Source: Aurantiacibacter arachoides | GTDB taxonomy: Bacteria > Pseudomonadota > Alphaproteobacteria > Sphingomonadales > Sphingomonadaceae | Length of the DNA stretch: 64,000 nucleotides | Direction of reading: 5' to 3' | Assembly (NCBI RefSeq): GCF_009827335.1 | Contig: NZ_WTYH01000001.1 | Coordinates: forward strand, 1,116,001 to 1,180,000 | In this document: positions 9,357 through 18,813 of the stretch, one piece after another | Layout: each line of letters starts with the position of its first letter | Position numbering within the stretch: the stretch's first letter is position 1 | Translations under genes and position numbers: made by a program | Notes under the pieces: generated by a model | Database searches by the model: none | The model's input: only the letters and a program-made list of their open reading frames with translations | Told to the model about the DNA's origin: nothing

Positions 9357-9824
9357 ATGCCGCGCCTCGCCCAGTTCGCTTTTCTCGCCTTGTTGCTAGC
9401 CCCCGCCGTCGCCTCGGCGCAGGAAGTCGAACTGCCCTATTGGGCGAGCATTTCGGCCGAGGAAGCGCGTATGCGTGCGGGTCCAGCCGAGCAGTATCCC
9501 ATCGCGTGGGTCTATCATCGCGTCGGTCTGCCGGTGAAGGTCGTGCGGTTCCACCAGGGATGGCGCCTCGTCGAGGAACCCGACGGCACCCAGGGCTGGA
9601 TCTTCAACGCTCTCCTCAGCCGCGAGCGCACGGCGATCGTGGTGGGAGAAGATCTCGCCCCGATGCGTGCCGGCAGCGGAGCACAGGCGGACCTTCGCTG
9701 GAACCTCGAACCCGGCGTGATCGGCCTTCTGGGCGAGTGCGACGATGGCTGGTGCGTGCTCGACGTGAACGGCCATCGTGGGTTCGTCGAGCAAAGCCGG
9801 CTGTGGGGGGCGGGGGAGCCCTGA
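9357..9824 (+). CDS. Secreted SH3-like domain protein
   Basis: 155-residue protein with a signal peptide (cleavage after AVASAQ) and two tandem bacterial SH3-like modules: the first contains ARMRAGPAEQYP and GWIFNALLSR, the second APMRAGSGAQAD and GFVEQSRLWG. Each ends in the G[WF][IV] strand typical of the family. Such periplasmic proteins usually bind cell-wall peptides or act as accessory wall factors. A CDDGWC pair in the second module could form a disulfide. The frame is open far upstream only because it is antisense to amtB. Confidence 0.82.
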   Translation: MPRLAQFAFLALLLAPAVASAQEVELPYWASISAEEARMRAGPAEQYPIAWVYHRVGLPVKVVRFHQGWRLVEEPDGTQGWIFNALLSRERTAIVVGEDLAPMRAGSGAQADLRWNLEPGVIGLLGECDDGWCVLDVNGHRGFVEQSRLWGAGEP

Positions 9825-9834
9825 CCGGACAGAA

Positions 9835-9860
9835 AAGGGGCGACCCGCAGGCCGCCCCTT
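9835..9860. terminator. Bidirectional intrinsic terminator
   Basis: Perfect 8-bp inverted repeat AAGGGGCG / CGCCCCTT with a 10-nt loop, between two convergent genes. On the minus strand the stem is followed by TTTTCT, a good uridine tract; on the plus strand the tail is weaker. It likely ends the SH3-like gene and the tandem lipoprotein genes. Confidence 0.65.
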
Positions 9861-9893
9861 AACATTTGATCGTAAGCAATCTTTTGGGGCGGG

Positions 9894-10286
9894 TTACTGG
9901 ACCCGGAATTCCCGCACGACACCCTCGTTGTCGGTGATGCTTACCGTTCCCGCCGTGGTGCCGGGCTGGATGTTGTAGCACGTCTCGGACGCGCCCTGGG
10001 CCGTGAGGCAGGTGCCGCGAATGTTATCTTCCCAGGTGCCGGCCTCGGTCTGCTGACCGCCTTGCATCATGGTGTAGGAACCATCGCCGTTCAGGGTCAG
10101 CGACAGGTCCGTGCCGTCTTCCGTCGTCGAGGTGTAGGTCCCCGCAGCGGTCGTGGGGACCATCGGATTGGCTGCGGTATCGCTTTCGATGTTGGCCTCT
10201 GTCGGAGCGTCGGCATCGTTGCCGCCGCAGGCGACGACGCCGAGCGCGAGCACGGGAGCGGCGACAAGTGCGATGATGGTCTTCAT
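9894..10286 (-). CDS. Small lipoprotein of unknown function (paralogue of the next gene)
   Basis: 130-residue protein with lipobox LGVVAC and a GGND spacer after the lipid-modified Cys. The mature part is Thr/Gly-rich and beta-strand-like: AAGTYTSTT, NGDGSYTMM, GTWEDN, CYNIQPG, SITDNEG. It shares the order GTY..., G(M)TY/GSYT, two conserved Cys and a DN-containing final strand with the protein encoded just upstream, so the two look like diverged duplicates. The ribosome-binding site is AAGGGGAAATC. Function unknown; the fold resembles small beta-barrel or lipocalin-like envelope lipoproteins only in general composition. Confidence 0.75.
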   Translation of the reverse strand: MKTIIALVAAPVLALGVVACGGNDADAPTEANIESDTAANPMVPTTAAGTYTSTTEDGTDLSLTLNGDGSYTMMQGGQQTEAGTWEDNIRGTCLTAQGASETCYNIQPGTTAGTVSITDNEGVVREFRVQ

Positions 10287-10392
10287 GATTTCCCCTTCGT
10301 TGGAATTTTGTTGCGATTTTGCCCAGCCAACGAACAGGCAGGCGTGAAGGTCCGAGAAAGTTGTGCCGCGCCAGTGCACCCGCGGCCTGTAA

Positions 10393-10854
10393 TCACTCCG
10401 CCGCGTTCTCCGCCACCGCGTCTTCCAGATCGCCGCCGGTGCGACGTACCGTGGATACATTGCCGTTATCTGCGGTGGTCTGCATCGAACCATCGGGCTG
10501 CATCGGTCCATCGGTGAAGCAGTTGGCGCCGTCCACGCCTTCCACGGTGAAGCAGGTCTTGCCGTCCTGCATGTAGATGCTGCCGCCGGTCGCGGTGCCA
10601 TCGGCGGCGACGCGGGAGTAGGTCATGCCGGGGTGGATCTCGACCGAATCGACCTCTCCGCCTGCGCGCGTAATTTCATAGGTGCCGGGAGCGACCGCCT
10701 CGAAACCGGGGGCATCGCCGGTCAGCGGCACGCCATCGTCGCCCGGCTCGCCAGTCTCGTCGATGGTGGCCATGTCCGCGGTGTCGGTTTCCGCCTCTTC
10801 GGTGCAGCCCGCAAGCAACGCCAGCGCCGTGACGCCAATAACGATAGTCCTCAT
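10393..10854 (-). CDS. Lipoprotein of unknown function (paralogue of the preceding entry)
   Basis: 153-residue protein with lipobox LALLAGC followed by an acidic linker (EEAETDTADMATIDE), then a beta-rich domain with APGTYEITRAGG, HPGMTYSRV, YMQDGKTC, GANCFTDGP and a C-terminal acidic tail. The pattern GTY, TY, two Cys and DNG matches the smaller lipoprotein downstream. Ribosome-binding site GGAAAGG lies upstream. It is transcribed first of the pair, with a 106-bp gap to the second gene. Confidence 0.75.
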   Translation of the reverse strand: MRTIVIGVTALALLAGCTEEAETDTADMATIDETGEPGDDGVPLTGDAPGFEAVAPGTYEITRAGGEVDSVEIHPGMTYSRVAADGTATGGSIYMQDGKTCFTVEGVDGANCFTDGPMQPDGSMQTTADNGNVSTVRRTGGDLEDAVAENAAE

Positions 10855-10970
10855 GCCAACACCTTTCCCTGTGTCTGAGCAAACCTCGGGCAGGCTTGTG
10901 TCACATGCGTGCTATCGTTGACAATGCCCAAACTGGTGGGAGCGCGCCAACGCCGAGCTCGCTATCGGTC

Positions 10971-12167
10971 TCAGACCAGTTCCACCGCCACGGCCGTAGC
11001 TTCGCCGCCGCCGATGCACAACGAGGCGATGCCGCGTTTCTTGCCCTGATGCTTCAGGGCGTTGAGCAGGGTGACGATGATGCGCGTGCCGCTGGCGCCG
11101 ATCGGATGGCCCAGCGCGGTGCCGCCGCCGTTGACGTTGATCTTGTCATGCGGGATGCCGATGTCGCGCATCGCGAACATGGTCACGCAGGCAAAGGCCT
11201 CGTTCACTTCCCACAGGTCGACGTCGTCCACGCTCCAGCCGGTCTGGGCGAGCAGCTTCTCGATCGCGCCGACGGGGGCGATGGTGAATTCCTCGGGCGC
11301 CTGTGCGTGCGATGTCATGCCAACGATCGTGGCGACAGGCGTCAGGCCCTTTTCCTCGGCCACGCTCTTGCGGCTGAGCACCACGGCCGCCGCACCGTCG
11401 GAGATCGAGGAGGAAGTGGCGGCGGTAATGGTGCCGTCCTTGGCAAAGGCGGGGCGCAGCGTCGGGATCTTGTCAGGGCGGCCGGCACCCGGACCCTCGT
11501 CGGTATCCACGGTCACCTCGCCCTTGCGGTTGCTGTAGGTGACCGGCACGATCTCATCGGCAAAGGCGCCGCTGGCAATGGCCTTGGTGGCCCGGTCGAG
11601 CGAGGTGATCGAGTACTCGTCCATCTCCTCTCGGGTAAGCTGGTACTTGTCGGCCATGTCCTGCGCAAAGGTGCCCATGGCGCGGCCTTCCTCGTAGGCA
11701 TCCTCCAGACCGTCGAGGAACATGTGATCGTAGACCCGGTCATGCCCCAGCCGCGCTCCGCCGCGCATCTTCTTCAGCAGGTAGGGGGCGTTGGTCATGC
11801 TTTCCATGCCGCCCGCCACCACGACGTCGACCGTGCCGGTGGCGAGCGCCTCTGCCCCCATGATAACCGTCTGCATCCCGCTGCCGCACACCTTGTTGAC
11901 CGTGGTGGCCTGCGCGCTGGTGGGCAGGCCGGCCTTGATCGTCACCTGCCGGGCGGGCGCCTGGCCGAGGCCGGCGGGCAGCACGCAGCCCATGTAGACG
12001 CGGTTCACATCCGTGCCGTCGACGCCCGATCGCTCCATCGCTGCGCGGACAGCCGTCGCGCCCAGATCGGTTGCCGAAACGTCCGCCAGCACGCCCTGCA
12101 TCGCGCCCATCGGCGTGCGCGCGTAGGAGAGGATGACGACGGGATCGTTGGCAGCGAAAGCGGACAT
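10971..12167 (-). CDS. Acetyl-CoA C-acetyltransferase (thiolase)
   Basis: Condenses or cleaves acetoacetyl-CoA; it can serve fatty-acid/ketone catabolism or polyhydroxybutyrate synthesis, and no neighbour decides which. 398 residues, the normal thiolase length. The active-site Cys is in NKVCGSGMQ, the catalytic His in GGGTALGHPIG and the second Cys in SLCIGGGEA. It reads from a promoter-like element at 12211-12239 on the minus strand. Confidence 0.95.
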   Translation of the reverse strand: MSAFAANDPVVILSYARTPMGAMQGVLADVSATDLGATAVRAAMERSGVDGTDVNRVYMGCVLPAGLGQAPARQVTIKAGLPTSAQATTVNKVCGSGMQTVIMGAEALATGTVDVVVAGGMESMTNAPYLLKKMRGGARLGHDRVYDHMFLDGLEDAYEEGRAMGTFAQDMADKYQLTREEMDEYSITSLDRATKAIASGAFADEIVPVTYSNRKGEVTVDTDEGPGAGRPDKIPTLRPAFAKDGTITAATSSSISDGAAAVVLSRKSVAEEKGLTPVATIVGMTSHAQAPEEFTIAPVGAIEKLLAQTGWSVDDVDLWEVNEAFACVTMFAMRDIGIPHDKINVNGGGTALGHPIGASGTRIIVTLLNALKHQGKKRGIASLCIGGGEATAVAVELV

Positions 12168-12210
12168 GGCTAGGCCTTTCTGTCGGTAGGGTCGGAAAAA
12201 TTACTCCGGC

Positions 12211-12239
12211 CATCTAGGGTTGCGAACCTGCTAAAGCAA
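12211..12239 (-). promoter_or_regulatory. Predicted thiolase promoter
   Basis: On the minus strand: TTGCTT (12239-12234), exactly 17 bp, TAGATG (12216-12211). Transcription would start near 12204, giving a leader of about 37 nt before the ATG at 12167. Confidence 0.55.
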
Positions 12240-12270
12240 TCGCGCCACGACACGAAGGATCACCGCCAGC

Positions 12271-13704
12271 ATGACCGTTCCGCCGACCGATCCCGCGCAG
12301 TTGCAAGCCATGCTGCATCGACAGCGCTCCGCGTTCGAGGCAGCGCGGCCCGAGGGGCTGGCAGCGCGCCGCGACCGTCTCGACCGGCTGATCGCCTTGG
12401 TGGAGTGCAACGGCACTGCACTGTGCGATGCGATGAACGACGATTTCGGCAACCGCTCGCGCCAGCAGAGCATGTTTACTGACATCGCCTCGGTCACAGG
12501 GTTCGCACGTTATTGCCGCGACAGGATTGGCCCGTGGGCGAGGCCGGACAAGCGCAGCGCGCCGTTCCCGCTCGGTCTGCTCGGCGCCAAGGCGCAGGTG
12601 CGGTTCGAGCCCAAGGGAGTGATCGGCATCATCAGCCCGTGGAACTTCCCCGTCAACCTGGCGCTCGGCCCGCTGGCGCAGGTGCTTGCCGCGGGCAACC
12701 GGGCGATGCTGAAACCCAGCGAACTGACCCCCTCCACCGCTAGCCTGATCGCCGAACTGGTCGCCGCCTGCTTCGCGCCCGAGGAAGTGACCGTGGCGAC
12801 GGGGGACGCCGAGGTGGCCAAGGCGTTTAGCGCGCTGCCCTTCGACCATCTCGTCTTCACCGGCTCGACCGAGACCGGGCGCAAGGTGATGCAGGCGGCG
12901 GCGAAGAACCTCGTTCCCGTCACGCTGGAACTGGGCGGCAAGAGCCCGGTGATCGTTGGCCGCGGCGCGGATCTGGAGCGCACGGGTGCGCGGATCGTGA
13001 CCGGCAAGATGATGAACGCGGGGCAGATCTGCCTTGCGCCCGATTACCTCCTCGTCCCGCGCCGGATGGAGGACGGGGTCATCGCCGCGCTGGAGCTTGG
13101 CGTGATGGACCAGTATCCCACGCTGCTGGACAACGCCGATTACGCCAGCGTCATCGACGACAGGCAGTTCGCGCGGTTGCAGGGGATCGTCGATGACGCG
13201 CGGGCGAAGGGCGGGGAGATCATCGCGATCAACCCGGCGGGTGAGGATTTCTCGGCCACCAACAGACGCCGGATGCCGCTCACCATCATTCGCAATCCGA
13301 GCGACGACATGCAGGCCATGCAAGAGGAAATCTTCGGCCCCGTCCTGCCGATCAAGACCTACGAGGGCATCGACGAGGCGATCGCCTACGTCAACGGGCG
13401 CGACCGGCCACTGGGGCTGTATTACTTTGGCGAGGACGCAGGCGAGCGCGAGCGGGTGCTGGCGCGCACGATTTCAGGCGGGGTGACGGTGAACGACGTG
13501 GTCTTCCATGTCTCCGTGGACGATGCGCCGTTCGGCGGCGTGGGTGCCAGCGGCATGGGACACTACCACGGGCCGGAGGGCTTTCGCGAGTTCAGCCACG
13601 CGCGGACCATTTACACCCAGCCGGCGCTGGACGTGGCAGGGCTGGGCGGGGTCAAGCCGCCCTACGGCACCAAGGGCAGGATCGCCAAGCTGCTGGGGCG
13701 CTGA
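12271..13704 (+). CDS. calB: Coniferyl-aldehyde dehydrogenase
   Basis: NAD(P)-dependent aldehyde dehydrogenase of the coniferyl-aldehyde group, which oxidises coniferyl aldehyde to ferulate in lignin-monomer breakdown; related members act on other aldehydes. 477 residues, compact as usual for this group. Visible motifs: ISPWNFPVNL, FTGSTETG cofactor turn, ELGGKSP with the general base Glu, and the catalytic Cys in NAGQICLAPDY, where the LAPDY context is typical of CalB-type enzymes. The start ATG at 12271 has an upstream GAAGGA. No other lignin genes are adjacent, so the physiological substrate remains open. Confidence 0.85.
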   Translation: MTVPPTDPAQLQAMLHRQRSAFEAARPEGLAARRDRLDRLIALVECNGTALCDAMNDDFGNRSRQQSMFTDIASVTGFARYCRDRIGPWARPDKRSAPFPLGLLGAKAQVRFEPKGVIGIISPWNFPVNLALGPLAQVLAAGNRAMLKPSELTPSTASLIAELVAACFAPEEVTVATGDAEVAKAFSALPFDHLVFTGSTETGRKVMQAAAKNLVPVTLELGGKSPVIVGRGADLERTGARIVTGKMMNAGQICLAPDYLLVPRRMEDGVIAALELGVMDQYPTLLDNADYASVIDDRQFARLQGIVDDARAKGGEIIAINPAGEDFSATNRRRMPLTIIRNPSDDMQAMQEEIFGPVLPIKTYEGIDEAIAYVNGRDRPLGLYYFGEDAGERERVLARTISGGVTVNDVVFHVSVDDAPFGGVGASGMGHYHGPEGFREFSHARTIYTQPALDVAGLGGVKPPYGTKGRIAKLLGR

Positions 13705-13707
13705 ACG

Positions 13708-15051
13708 ATGCGGCGCGTCGCCCTGGCCCTCAGCGCACTGGCCGTGCTGGCCGGGTGCGCGTCGCGCATAGAACTGCCGGGCAGCGTGCTCGCTTTGGAA
13801 ACCGCTCCGGGCGTGCGCGCTGTCGGCGCACCTGTGGACTGGCACAATGTCGACGCCGCGACCGGGCTTGTCGCGGATGTCCCGGGGCTTGAAGCGCTGG
13901 CCGAGGCCTTTCCCGATTCCGCATCCGTCCGCCTGCGACTGTTGCAGGCCTATCTCGCCGCCGGAGATCGTGCGGGCGTTGCCACCGCAGCGCGCTGGCT
14001 CAGGCAACGCGAGCATCACCTGCCGCCTGCCGCGCAGGATGCTGTTGTCGCGATGGTCGGCAGTGCGGACGCTGGACAATTGCCGGGCGGCTCCCCGTTC
14101 AGCGAGCCGGTAGAGGCCAGCGCGCTGGTATCGACCATCGGACCGCATGCGCAATTGCCCGAGGCCTTTCTGTTCGACCCCGCGACAGGGCGCGAATTCG
14201 TGACCACGGTCGTCTCCCGCGCGGTGTTCATCCGGCATACCGAGGCGGGCGGCGGGGCCGAAGCGTGGTCGGAAGTGACCATTCCCGGCGCAGGCAGCCT
14301 TGGCGGGATCGCCCTCGACGCTGCGCGCGGGTTGCTGTGGGTGGGTTCGGGCGTGCTCGAACAGACGCCCGACCCGCACAGCGTCTTTCGCGGCGTGATC
14401 GGCATCGATCGTGACACGCTGGCGGTCATGCGCCGCGTTGCTGCCCCCGTCGGCGTGACCATCGCCGACATCGGCGTGGCGCCCGACGGCACCGTGTACG
14501 GCAGCGATCCGCTTGGCGGCGGGATCTACGGTGCCGCTCCCGATAGCACCGAGATGCACACACTGGTGCCGCCCGGCACATTCCGCTCGCCGCAGGGCAT
14601 CGCGGTGCGGCCGACGGGGCGCTCGCTGTTCGTATCCGATTATCGCCATGGGCTTGCCGAGGTGACGCTCGGCCCGCGGCCCCATGTCTACCGGGTCCAG
14701 ACGGCGCTGCCGGCCGCGCTCGACGGGATCGACGGCCTGTGGATCCATGACAACGATCTGATCGCGGTGCAGAACGGCCTCTCGCCCGCGCGCATCGTGG
14801 CATTCCGGCTTGGCGAGGGGATTGCCAATATCGCGAACCACCGCGTGCTGGAGCGCGCCAACCCCGCGTGGACAGAGCCGCTTGGCGGGGCGATGACGGG
14901 CGGCGCACTGTATTACGTCGGCAACGGCAGCTGGGGTCTGTACGGCCGGGGCGGGCAGGCGGACGAAGGGCAGACGGCGGAGGGGCGGGGCCAGCCCGTT
15001 ACCCGGCTGCACCGCCTCGACCTTCGCGTCGATCCGCCACGAACCCCATGA
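13708..15051 (+). CDS. Lipoprotein with beta-propeller-like (SMP-30/NHL-type) domain
   Basis: 447-residue protein with lipobox LAVLAGC, a helical N-terminal part (about 70-130, alanine-rich, TPR-like in composition) and a C-terminal propeller-like region with recurring strands: GGIALDAARGLLWVGSG, ADIGVAPDGTVYGSDP, QGIAVRPTGRSLFVSDY, DGIDGLWIHDNDLIAVQNG. This repeat resembles SMP-30/gluconolactonase-like and NHL propellers. It starts 3 bp after the dehydrogenase stop, so the two are probably cotranscribed; whether it acts on a related sugar or lactone is unknown. Confidence 0.7.
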   Translation: MRRVALALSALAVLAGCASRIELPGSVLALETAPGVRAVGAPVDWHNVDAATGLVADVPGLEALAEAFPDSASVRLRLLQAYLAAGDRAGVATAARWLRQREHHLPPAAQDAVVAMVGSADAGQLPGGSPFSEPVEASALVSTIGPHAQLPEAFLFDPATGREFVTTVVSRAVFIRHTEAGGGAEAWSEVTIPGAGSLGGIALDAARGLLWVGSGVLEQTPDPHSVFRGVIGIDRDTLAVMRRVAAPVGVTIADIGVAPDGTVYGSDPLGGGIYGAAPDSTEMHTLVPPGTFRSPQGIAVRPTGRSLFVSDYRHGLAEVTLGPRPHVYRVQTALPAALDGIDGLWIHDNDLIAVQNGLSPARIVAFRLGEGIANIANHRVLERANPAWTEPLGGAMTGGALYYVGNGSWGLYGRGGQADEGQTAEGRGQPVTRLHRLDLRVDPPRTP

Positions 15052-15069
15052 TATCGCGGGTTAGCCGCC

Positions 15070-15098
15070 TTGCATCGCACCGCGCCATTGCCTAGACG
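15070..15098 (+). promoter_or_regulatory. Predicted promoter of the nuo operon
   Basis: TTGCAT at 15070-15075, exactly 17 bp, TAGACG at 15093-15098. Start of transcription would be near 15105, about 30 nt before the TTG start of nuoA. Confidence 0.55.
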
Positions 15099-15134
15099 CG
15101 CCCTCGAACCCCTCAGTTAGAAACCGAGTCCGAC

Positions 15135-15521
15135 TTGGCCGATTCAGCCTCCTACCTTACCGAATACCTGCCGGTGCTGATTTTCATCTTCATCGCGGCG
15201 GGGCTTTCGGCGGCATTCGTGTTCCTGCCCATGGGCGTCGCGCGACTGACCGGCACGCACAATCCCACGCAGGACAAGCTGACCGAATACGAGTGCGGCT
15301 TTCCCGCGTTCGAGGATCCGCGCAGCCAGTTCGACGTGCGGTTCTACCTCGTCGCCATCCTTTTCATCATTTTCGATCTGGAGGCGGCGTTCCTGTTCCC
15401 CTGGGCGGTCAGCCTTGACCTGACGGGCTGGCCGGGCTGGATCACGATGATGGTTTTTCTCGGCGAACTGGCCGTCGGCCTCGCCTACGCATGGAAGAAA
15501 GGAGCGCTCGAATGGGAGTGA
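15135..15521 (+). CDS. nuoA: NADH-quinone oxidoreductase subunit A
   Basis: Small membrane subunit of complex I (proton-pumping NADH:ubiquinone oxidoreductase), 128 residues with three transmembrane segments. The conserved loop [21 protein letters not shown] is divided around the Cys that lies near the quinone channel (YECG, then FDVRFYLVA). Translation starts at TTG. First gene of the operon; its stop overlaps the start of nuoB. Confidence 0.96.
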   Translation: MADSASYLTEYLPVLIFIFIAAGLSAAFVFLPMGVARLTGTHNPTQDKLTEYECGFPAFEDPRSQFDVRFYLVAILFIIFDLEAAFLFPWAVSLDLTGWPGWITMMVFLGELAVGLAYAWKKGALEWE

Positions 15522-16183
15522 ACTCCGACGACAAGCTGGACCTGTCGACCGGCGAGATGCCGGGCGAGCCGGCGCTCTATCCGTTCTATCAGGACGGAGC
15601 CCGCGGCTTCGGCACCAATCCGCCTGACGCGCACAACCGCGTCCTGCACGGCGCCCCGACGGCGCGCGGCGGCGAGGTGTTGCAGCCCGACGAGGACTAC
15701 TTCCGCTCGATGCAGTCCGAGGTGAACGACAAGGGCTTCCTCGTCACCAGCACCGAGGACCTGTTCCAGTGGGCTCGCACCGGCAGCCTGTGGTGGATGA
15801 CCTTTGGCCTTGCCTGCTGCGCGGTCGAGATGATCCATGTCAACATGCCCCGCTATGACATGGAACGCTTCGGCGTCGCCCCGCGCGCCAGTCCGCGCCA
15901 GAGCGACGTGATGATCGTGGCGGGCACGCTGTGCAACAAGATGGCCCCCGCGCTGCGCCGCGTCTACGATCAGATGTCGGAACCCAAGTACGTCATCTCC
16001 ATGGGCAGCTGCGCCAACGGCGGCGGATATTATCACTACAGCTATTCGGTGGTGCGCGGATGCGACCGGATCGTTCCGGTGGATATCTACATCCCCGGCT
16101 GCCCGCCCACGGCGGAAGCGCTGCTTTACGGCGTGATGCAGTTGCAGCGGAAGATCCGCCGCAGCGGAACGATCGAGCGATGA
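15512..16183 (+). CDS. nuoB: NADH-quinone oxidoreductase subunit B
   Basis: Peripheral-arm subunit that carries cluster N2, the last iron-sulfur centre before quinone. 223 residues. Cluster ligands are visible: the Cys pair in GLACCAVEM, then [10 protein letters not shown] and PGCPPTAE. An in-frame ATG at 15491 would add 7 residues inside nuoA; the ATG at 15512 has GAAAGGAG upstream and is preferred. It has an N-terminal extension of about 60 residues before the conserved domain. Confidence 0.96.
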   Translation: MGVNSDDKLDLSTGEMPGEPALYPFYQDGARGFGTNPPDAHNRVLHGAPTARGGEVLQPDEDYFRSMQSEVNDKGFLVTSTEDLFQWARTGSLWWMTFGLACCAVEMIHVNMPRYDMERFGVAPRASPRQSDVMIVAGTLCNKMAPALRRVYDQMSEPKYVISMGSCANGGGYYHYSYSVVRGCDRIVPVDIYIPGCPPTAEALLYGVMQLQRKIRRSGTIER

Positions 16184-16196
16184 GAGGCTCACGCTG

Positions 16197-17051
16197 ATGG
16201 CAACGGTTCTCCACTCCGGCCCTCGCTACGCCAGCAACGAAGGCGTCTGCGACACGTTGTGCGCCGCGCTGGGCGACATGGTGGCCGAACGGCACGAAGA
16301 GCATGGCGAGATCCTCATCACGGTCAGGCGCGACAGCGTGGAGGACGCGCTGCGCACCCTGCGTGACGATCATGGCTACCAGCAGCTGATGGAAATCGCC
16401 GGCGTCGATTACCCCGACCGCCCGGAGCGGTTCGAGGTAGTCTACATGCTGCTCAGCCTGACGAAAAACCACCGCGTGATGGTCAAGTGCTCGACCGACG
16501 AGGCGACGCCCGTGCCAACGGCCACGCGGCTGTGGCCGAATGCCGGCTGGCTGGAGCGCGAGGTGTTCGACATGTACGGCGTCACGTTCGCCGGCAACAC
16601 GGACCTGCGCCGCATCCTGACCGACTACGGCTTCGAAGGGCATCCCTTCCGCAAGGATTTCCCGCTCACCGGCTATCAGGAACTGCGCTATTCCGAGGAG
16701 GAAAAGCGCGTCGTTTACGAGCCCGTGGAACTGGCGCAGGATTTCCGCAGCTTCGATTTCATGAGCCCGTGGGAAGGCGCGGACTACGTGCTTCCGGGCG
16801 ATGAAAAGGCGGCAACGCCGCAAGTCTCCGACCCGAAAACGACGGACAGCCCGAAAGACACCGGTGCCGGCGAGAAGACGGATGCCAAGGCAGCCGAAAA
16901 GGTCAGCGCCGGCGCTCCGGCCGAAAGTGGCATAGGCAAGGACGATGCGGGCGCACCTGCACCGACCGAAAGCAGGCCGGGCCGTCCAAGGCGCGAAGGC
17001 AAGTCGCCGGATACCTCCGCCGCCACTGAAACGGACGAGGAGAAGGACTGA
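16197..17051 (+). CDS. nuoC: NADH-quinone oxidoreductase subunit C with long charged C-terminal tail
   Basis: Peripheral-arm subunit of complex I. The conserved core covers about residues 1-200 ([35 protein letters not shown]). From about residue 203 to 284 there is a low-complexity tail rich in Ala, Lys, Asp, Pro and Thr with no predicted fold, much longer than the short extensions usual in the family. The stop overlaps the start of the inserted lipoprotein gene by one base (TGATG). Confidence 0.95.
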   Translation: MATVLHSGPRYASNEGVCDTLCAALGDMVAERHEEHGEILITVRRDSVEDALRTLRDDHGYQQLMEIAGVDYPDRPERFEVVYMLLSLTKNHRVMVKCSTDEATPVPTATRLWPNAGWLEREVFDMYGVTFAGNTDLRRILTDYGFEGHPFRKDFPLTGYQELRYSEEEKRVVYEPVELAQDFRSFDFMSPWEGADYVLPGDEKAATPQVSDPKTTDSPKDTGAGEKTDAKAAEKVSAGAPAESGIGKDDAGAPAPTESRPGRPRREGKSPDTSAATETDEEKD

Positions 17052-17602
17052 TGCCTCGCAAATCCCTGATGGCCGCGCTGACGGCCTCCGCGCTCTTGCT
17101 CTCCGCCTGCGGTAATGATGTCGACGATGGCGATGTCGAGGACCAGGCTCGCGAAGATGCGCCCGAAGAGGCCGGCGTTGCCGTGGATGGCATTGCCAGC
17201 GAACAGGTGGAAGGCATCGACAATCCCGTGCCCGTGTTGCAGAACATCGGTGACGTTTCGGTCAACCTCGGTCCGACACTGGGCGGCTGTTCGTTCGAAC
17301 ACAACGGCGAAACGCTGTTCATCGCCGGTGCCGAGGACAACCGCAATGCGCGCGGCAACGGGGTCATCCAGGTGAGCGGCGTCGACCGTCTGCTCGCCGG
17401 TGCCGACTTGACCGGCCCCGCCGGGATCGACGCCGGCCCCACCATGACCGACGGCGAATACACCGTCACCGTGGAGCGCGGCGCTGGCCAGGGCACGGCC
17501 TTCGGTGTCGAAAGCGCGCGCTGGCCCGCCGAACTCGTCGTGCGCAAGGATATGAAAAACGAAGTGCGCTATGCGCCCGGAACCTGGACCTGCGGCGTAT
17601 GA
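17051..17602 (+). CDS. Lipoprotein of unknown function inserted between nuoC and nuoD
   Basis: 183-residue protein with lipobox LLLSAC and GND after the lipidated Cys, then an acidic linker ([18 protein letters not shown]) and a soluble domain with [14 protein letters not shown] and a final CGV, so two Cys could pair in the periplasm. It starts at the nuoC stop (TGATG) and its own stop overlaps the nuoD start (ATGA), meaning it is coupled to translation of the operon. It is not a recognised complex I subunit. An assembly, quality-control or unrelated envelope role cannot be distinguished from the sequence. Confidence 0.82.
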   Translation: MPRKSLMAALTASALLLSACGNDVDDGDVEDQAREDAPEEAGVAVDGIASEQVEGIDNPVPVLQNIGDVSVNLGPTLGGCSFEHNGETLFIAGAEDNRNARGNGVIQVSGVDRLLAGADLTGPAGIDAGPTMTDGEYTVTVERGAGQGTAFGVESARWPAELVVRKDMKNEVRYAPGTWTCGV

Positions 17603-18813
17603 GCGGCTTTGTTCTAGAGGATAGCCCCACCACCGACGGCGGGGAGATTTCCAACTACACGATCAACTTCGGCCCGCAGCACCCTGCCGCGCATGGCGTG
17701 CTGCGCATGGTGATGGAACTGGACGGCGAGATCATCGAGCGCATCGATCCGCACATCGGCCTGCTGCACCGCGGCACCGAGAAACTGATCGAGTACAAGA
17801 CCTACCTGCAGGCGCTGCCGTATTTCGACCGGCTCGATTACTGCAGTCCGCTGTGCATGGAGCACAGCTACATCCTGGCGGTGGAAAAGCTGCTCAACAT
17901 CGAGGTGCCGATCCGCGCCCAGTACCTGCGCGTGCTGTTCGCGGAACTGACGCGCATCTGCAATCACATGCTCAACCTCGGCAGCCACGTGATGGACGTG
18001 GGCGCGATGACGCCCAACCTGTGGATGTTCGAACTGCGCGAAGACTGCATGAACTTCTTCGAGCGCATGAGCGGCGCGCGGATGCACCATGCCTATCTGC
18101 GGCCCGGCGGGGTTCACCAGGACGTGCCGCTGAAGCTGCTGACGGACATCGGCGACTGGTGCGACACGCGCCTGCCCGAACTGTTCGGCGACGCGATGAG
18201 CCTGGTGGTCGACAACCGCATCTTCAAGCAGCGCAATGTCGACATCGCCGTAGTTTCCAAAGAGGACGCGGTCGCCTGGGGCTTCTCCGGCCCGATGATC
18301 CGCGCTGCCGGCATCCCGTGGGATCTGCGCAAGAGCCAGCCCTACGAGGTGTACGACCGGATGGAATTCGACATTCCCGTCGGCACCAATTCGGACTGCT
18401 ACGATCGCTTCATGGTGCGCGTGAAAGAAGTCTACGAGAGCGCCCGGATCATCAAGCAGTGCCTGGCCGAAATGCCCGAAGGCCCGGTGGCGTCGGATGA
18501 TCGCAAGGTCAGCCCGCCCAAGCGCGCCGAGATGAAGCAGTCGATGGAAGCGCTGATCCACCACTTCAAGCTGTACACGGAGGGTTTCCACGTGCCCGCG
18601 GGCGAAGTCTACGTCGCCACCGAGAGCCCGAAGGGCGAGTTCGGCGTCTACCTTGTGTCGGACGGGTCGAACAAACCCTACCGCTGCAAGATCCGCCCGA
18701 CGGCGTTCAGCCACCTCCAGGCGATGGACTTCATGTGCAAGGGCCACATGCTGCCCGACGCGACCGCAATCCTCGGCGCGATCGACGTGGTGTTCGGGGA
18801 GTGTGACCGCTGA
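17599..18813 (+). CDS. nuoD: NADH-quinone oxidoreductase subunit D
   Basis: 49-kDa-type subunit of the peripheral arm that forms the quinone site with NuoB. 404 residues. Motifs: [13 protein letters not shown] (His near quinone), HRGTEKL, YFDRLDY (quinone-binding Tyr region), and a hydrogenase-like C-terminus ending VFGECDR. Separate nuoC and nuoD genes, not the enterobacterial fusion. Confidence 0.97.
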   Translation: MSGFVLEDSPTTDGGEISNYTINFGPQHPAAHGVLRMVMELDGEIIERIDPHIGLLHRGTEKLIEYKTYLQALPYFDRLDYCSPLCMEHSYILAVEKLLNIEVPIRAQYLRVLFAELTRICNHMLNLGSHVMDVGAMTPNLWMFELREDCMNFFERMSGARMHHAYLRPGGVHQDVPLKLLTDIGDWCDTRLPELFGDAMSLVVDNRIFKQRNVDIAVVSKEDAVAWGFSGPMIRAAGIPWDLRKSQPYEVYDRMEFDIPVGTNSDCYDRFMVRVKEVYESARIIKQCLAEMPEGPVASDDRKVSPPKRAEMKQSMEALIHHFKLYTEGFHVPAGEVYVATESPKGEFGVYLVSDGSNKPYRCKIRPTAFSHLQAMDFMCKGHMLPDATAILGAIDVVFGECDR

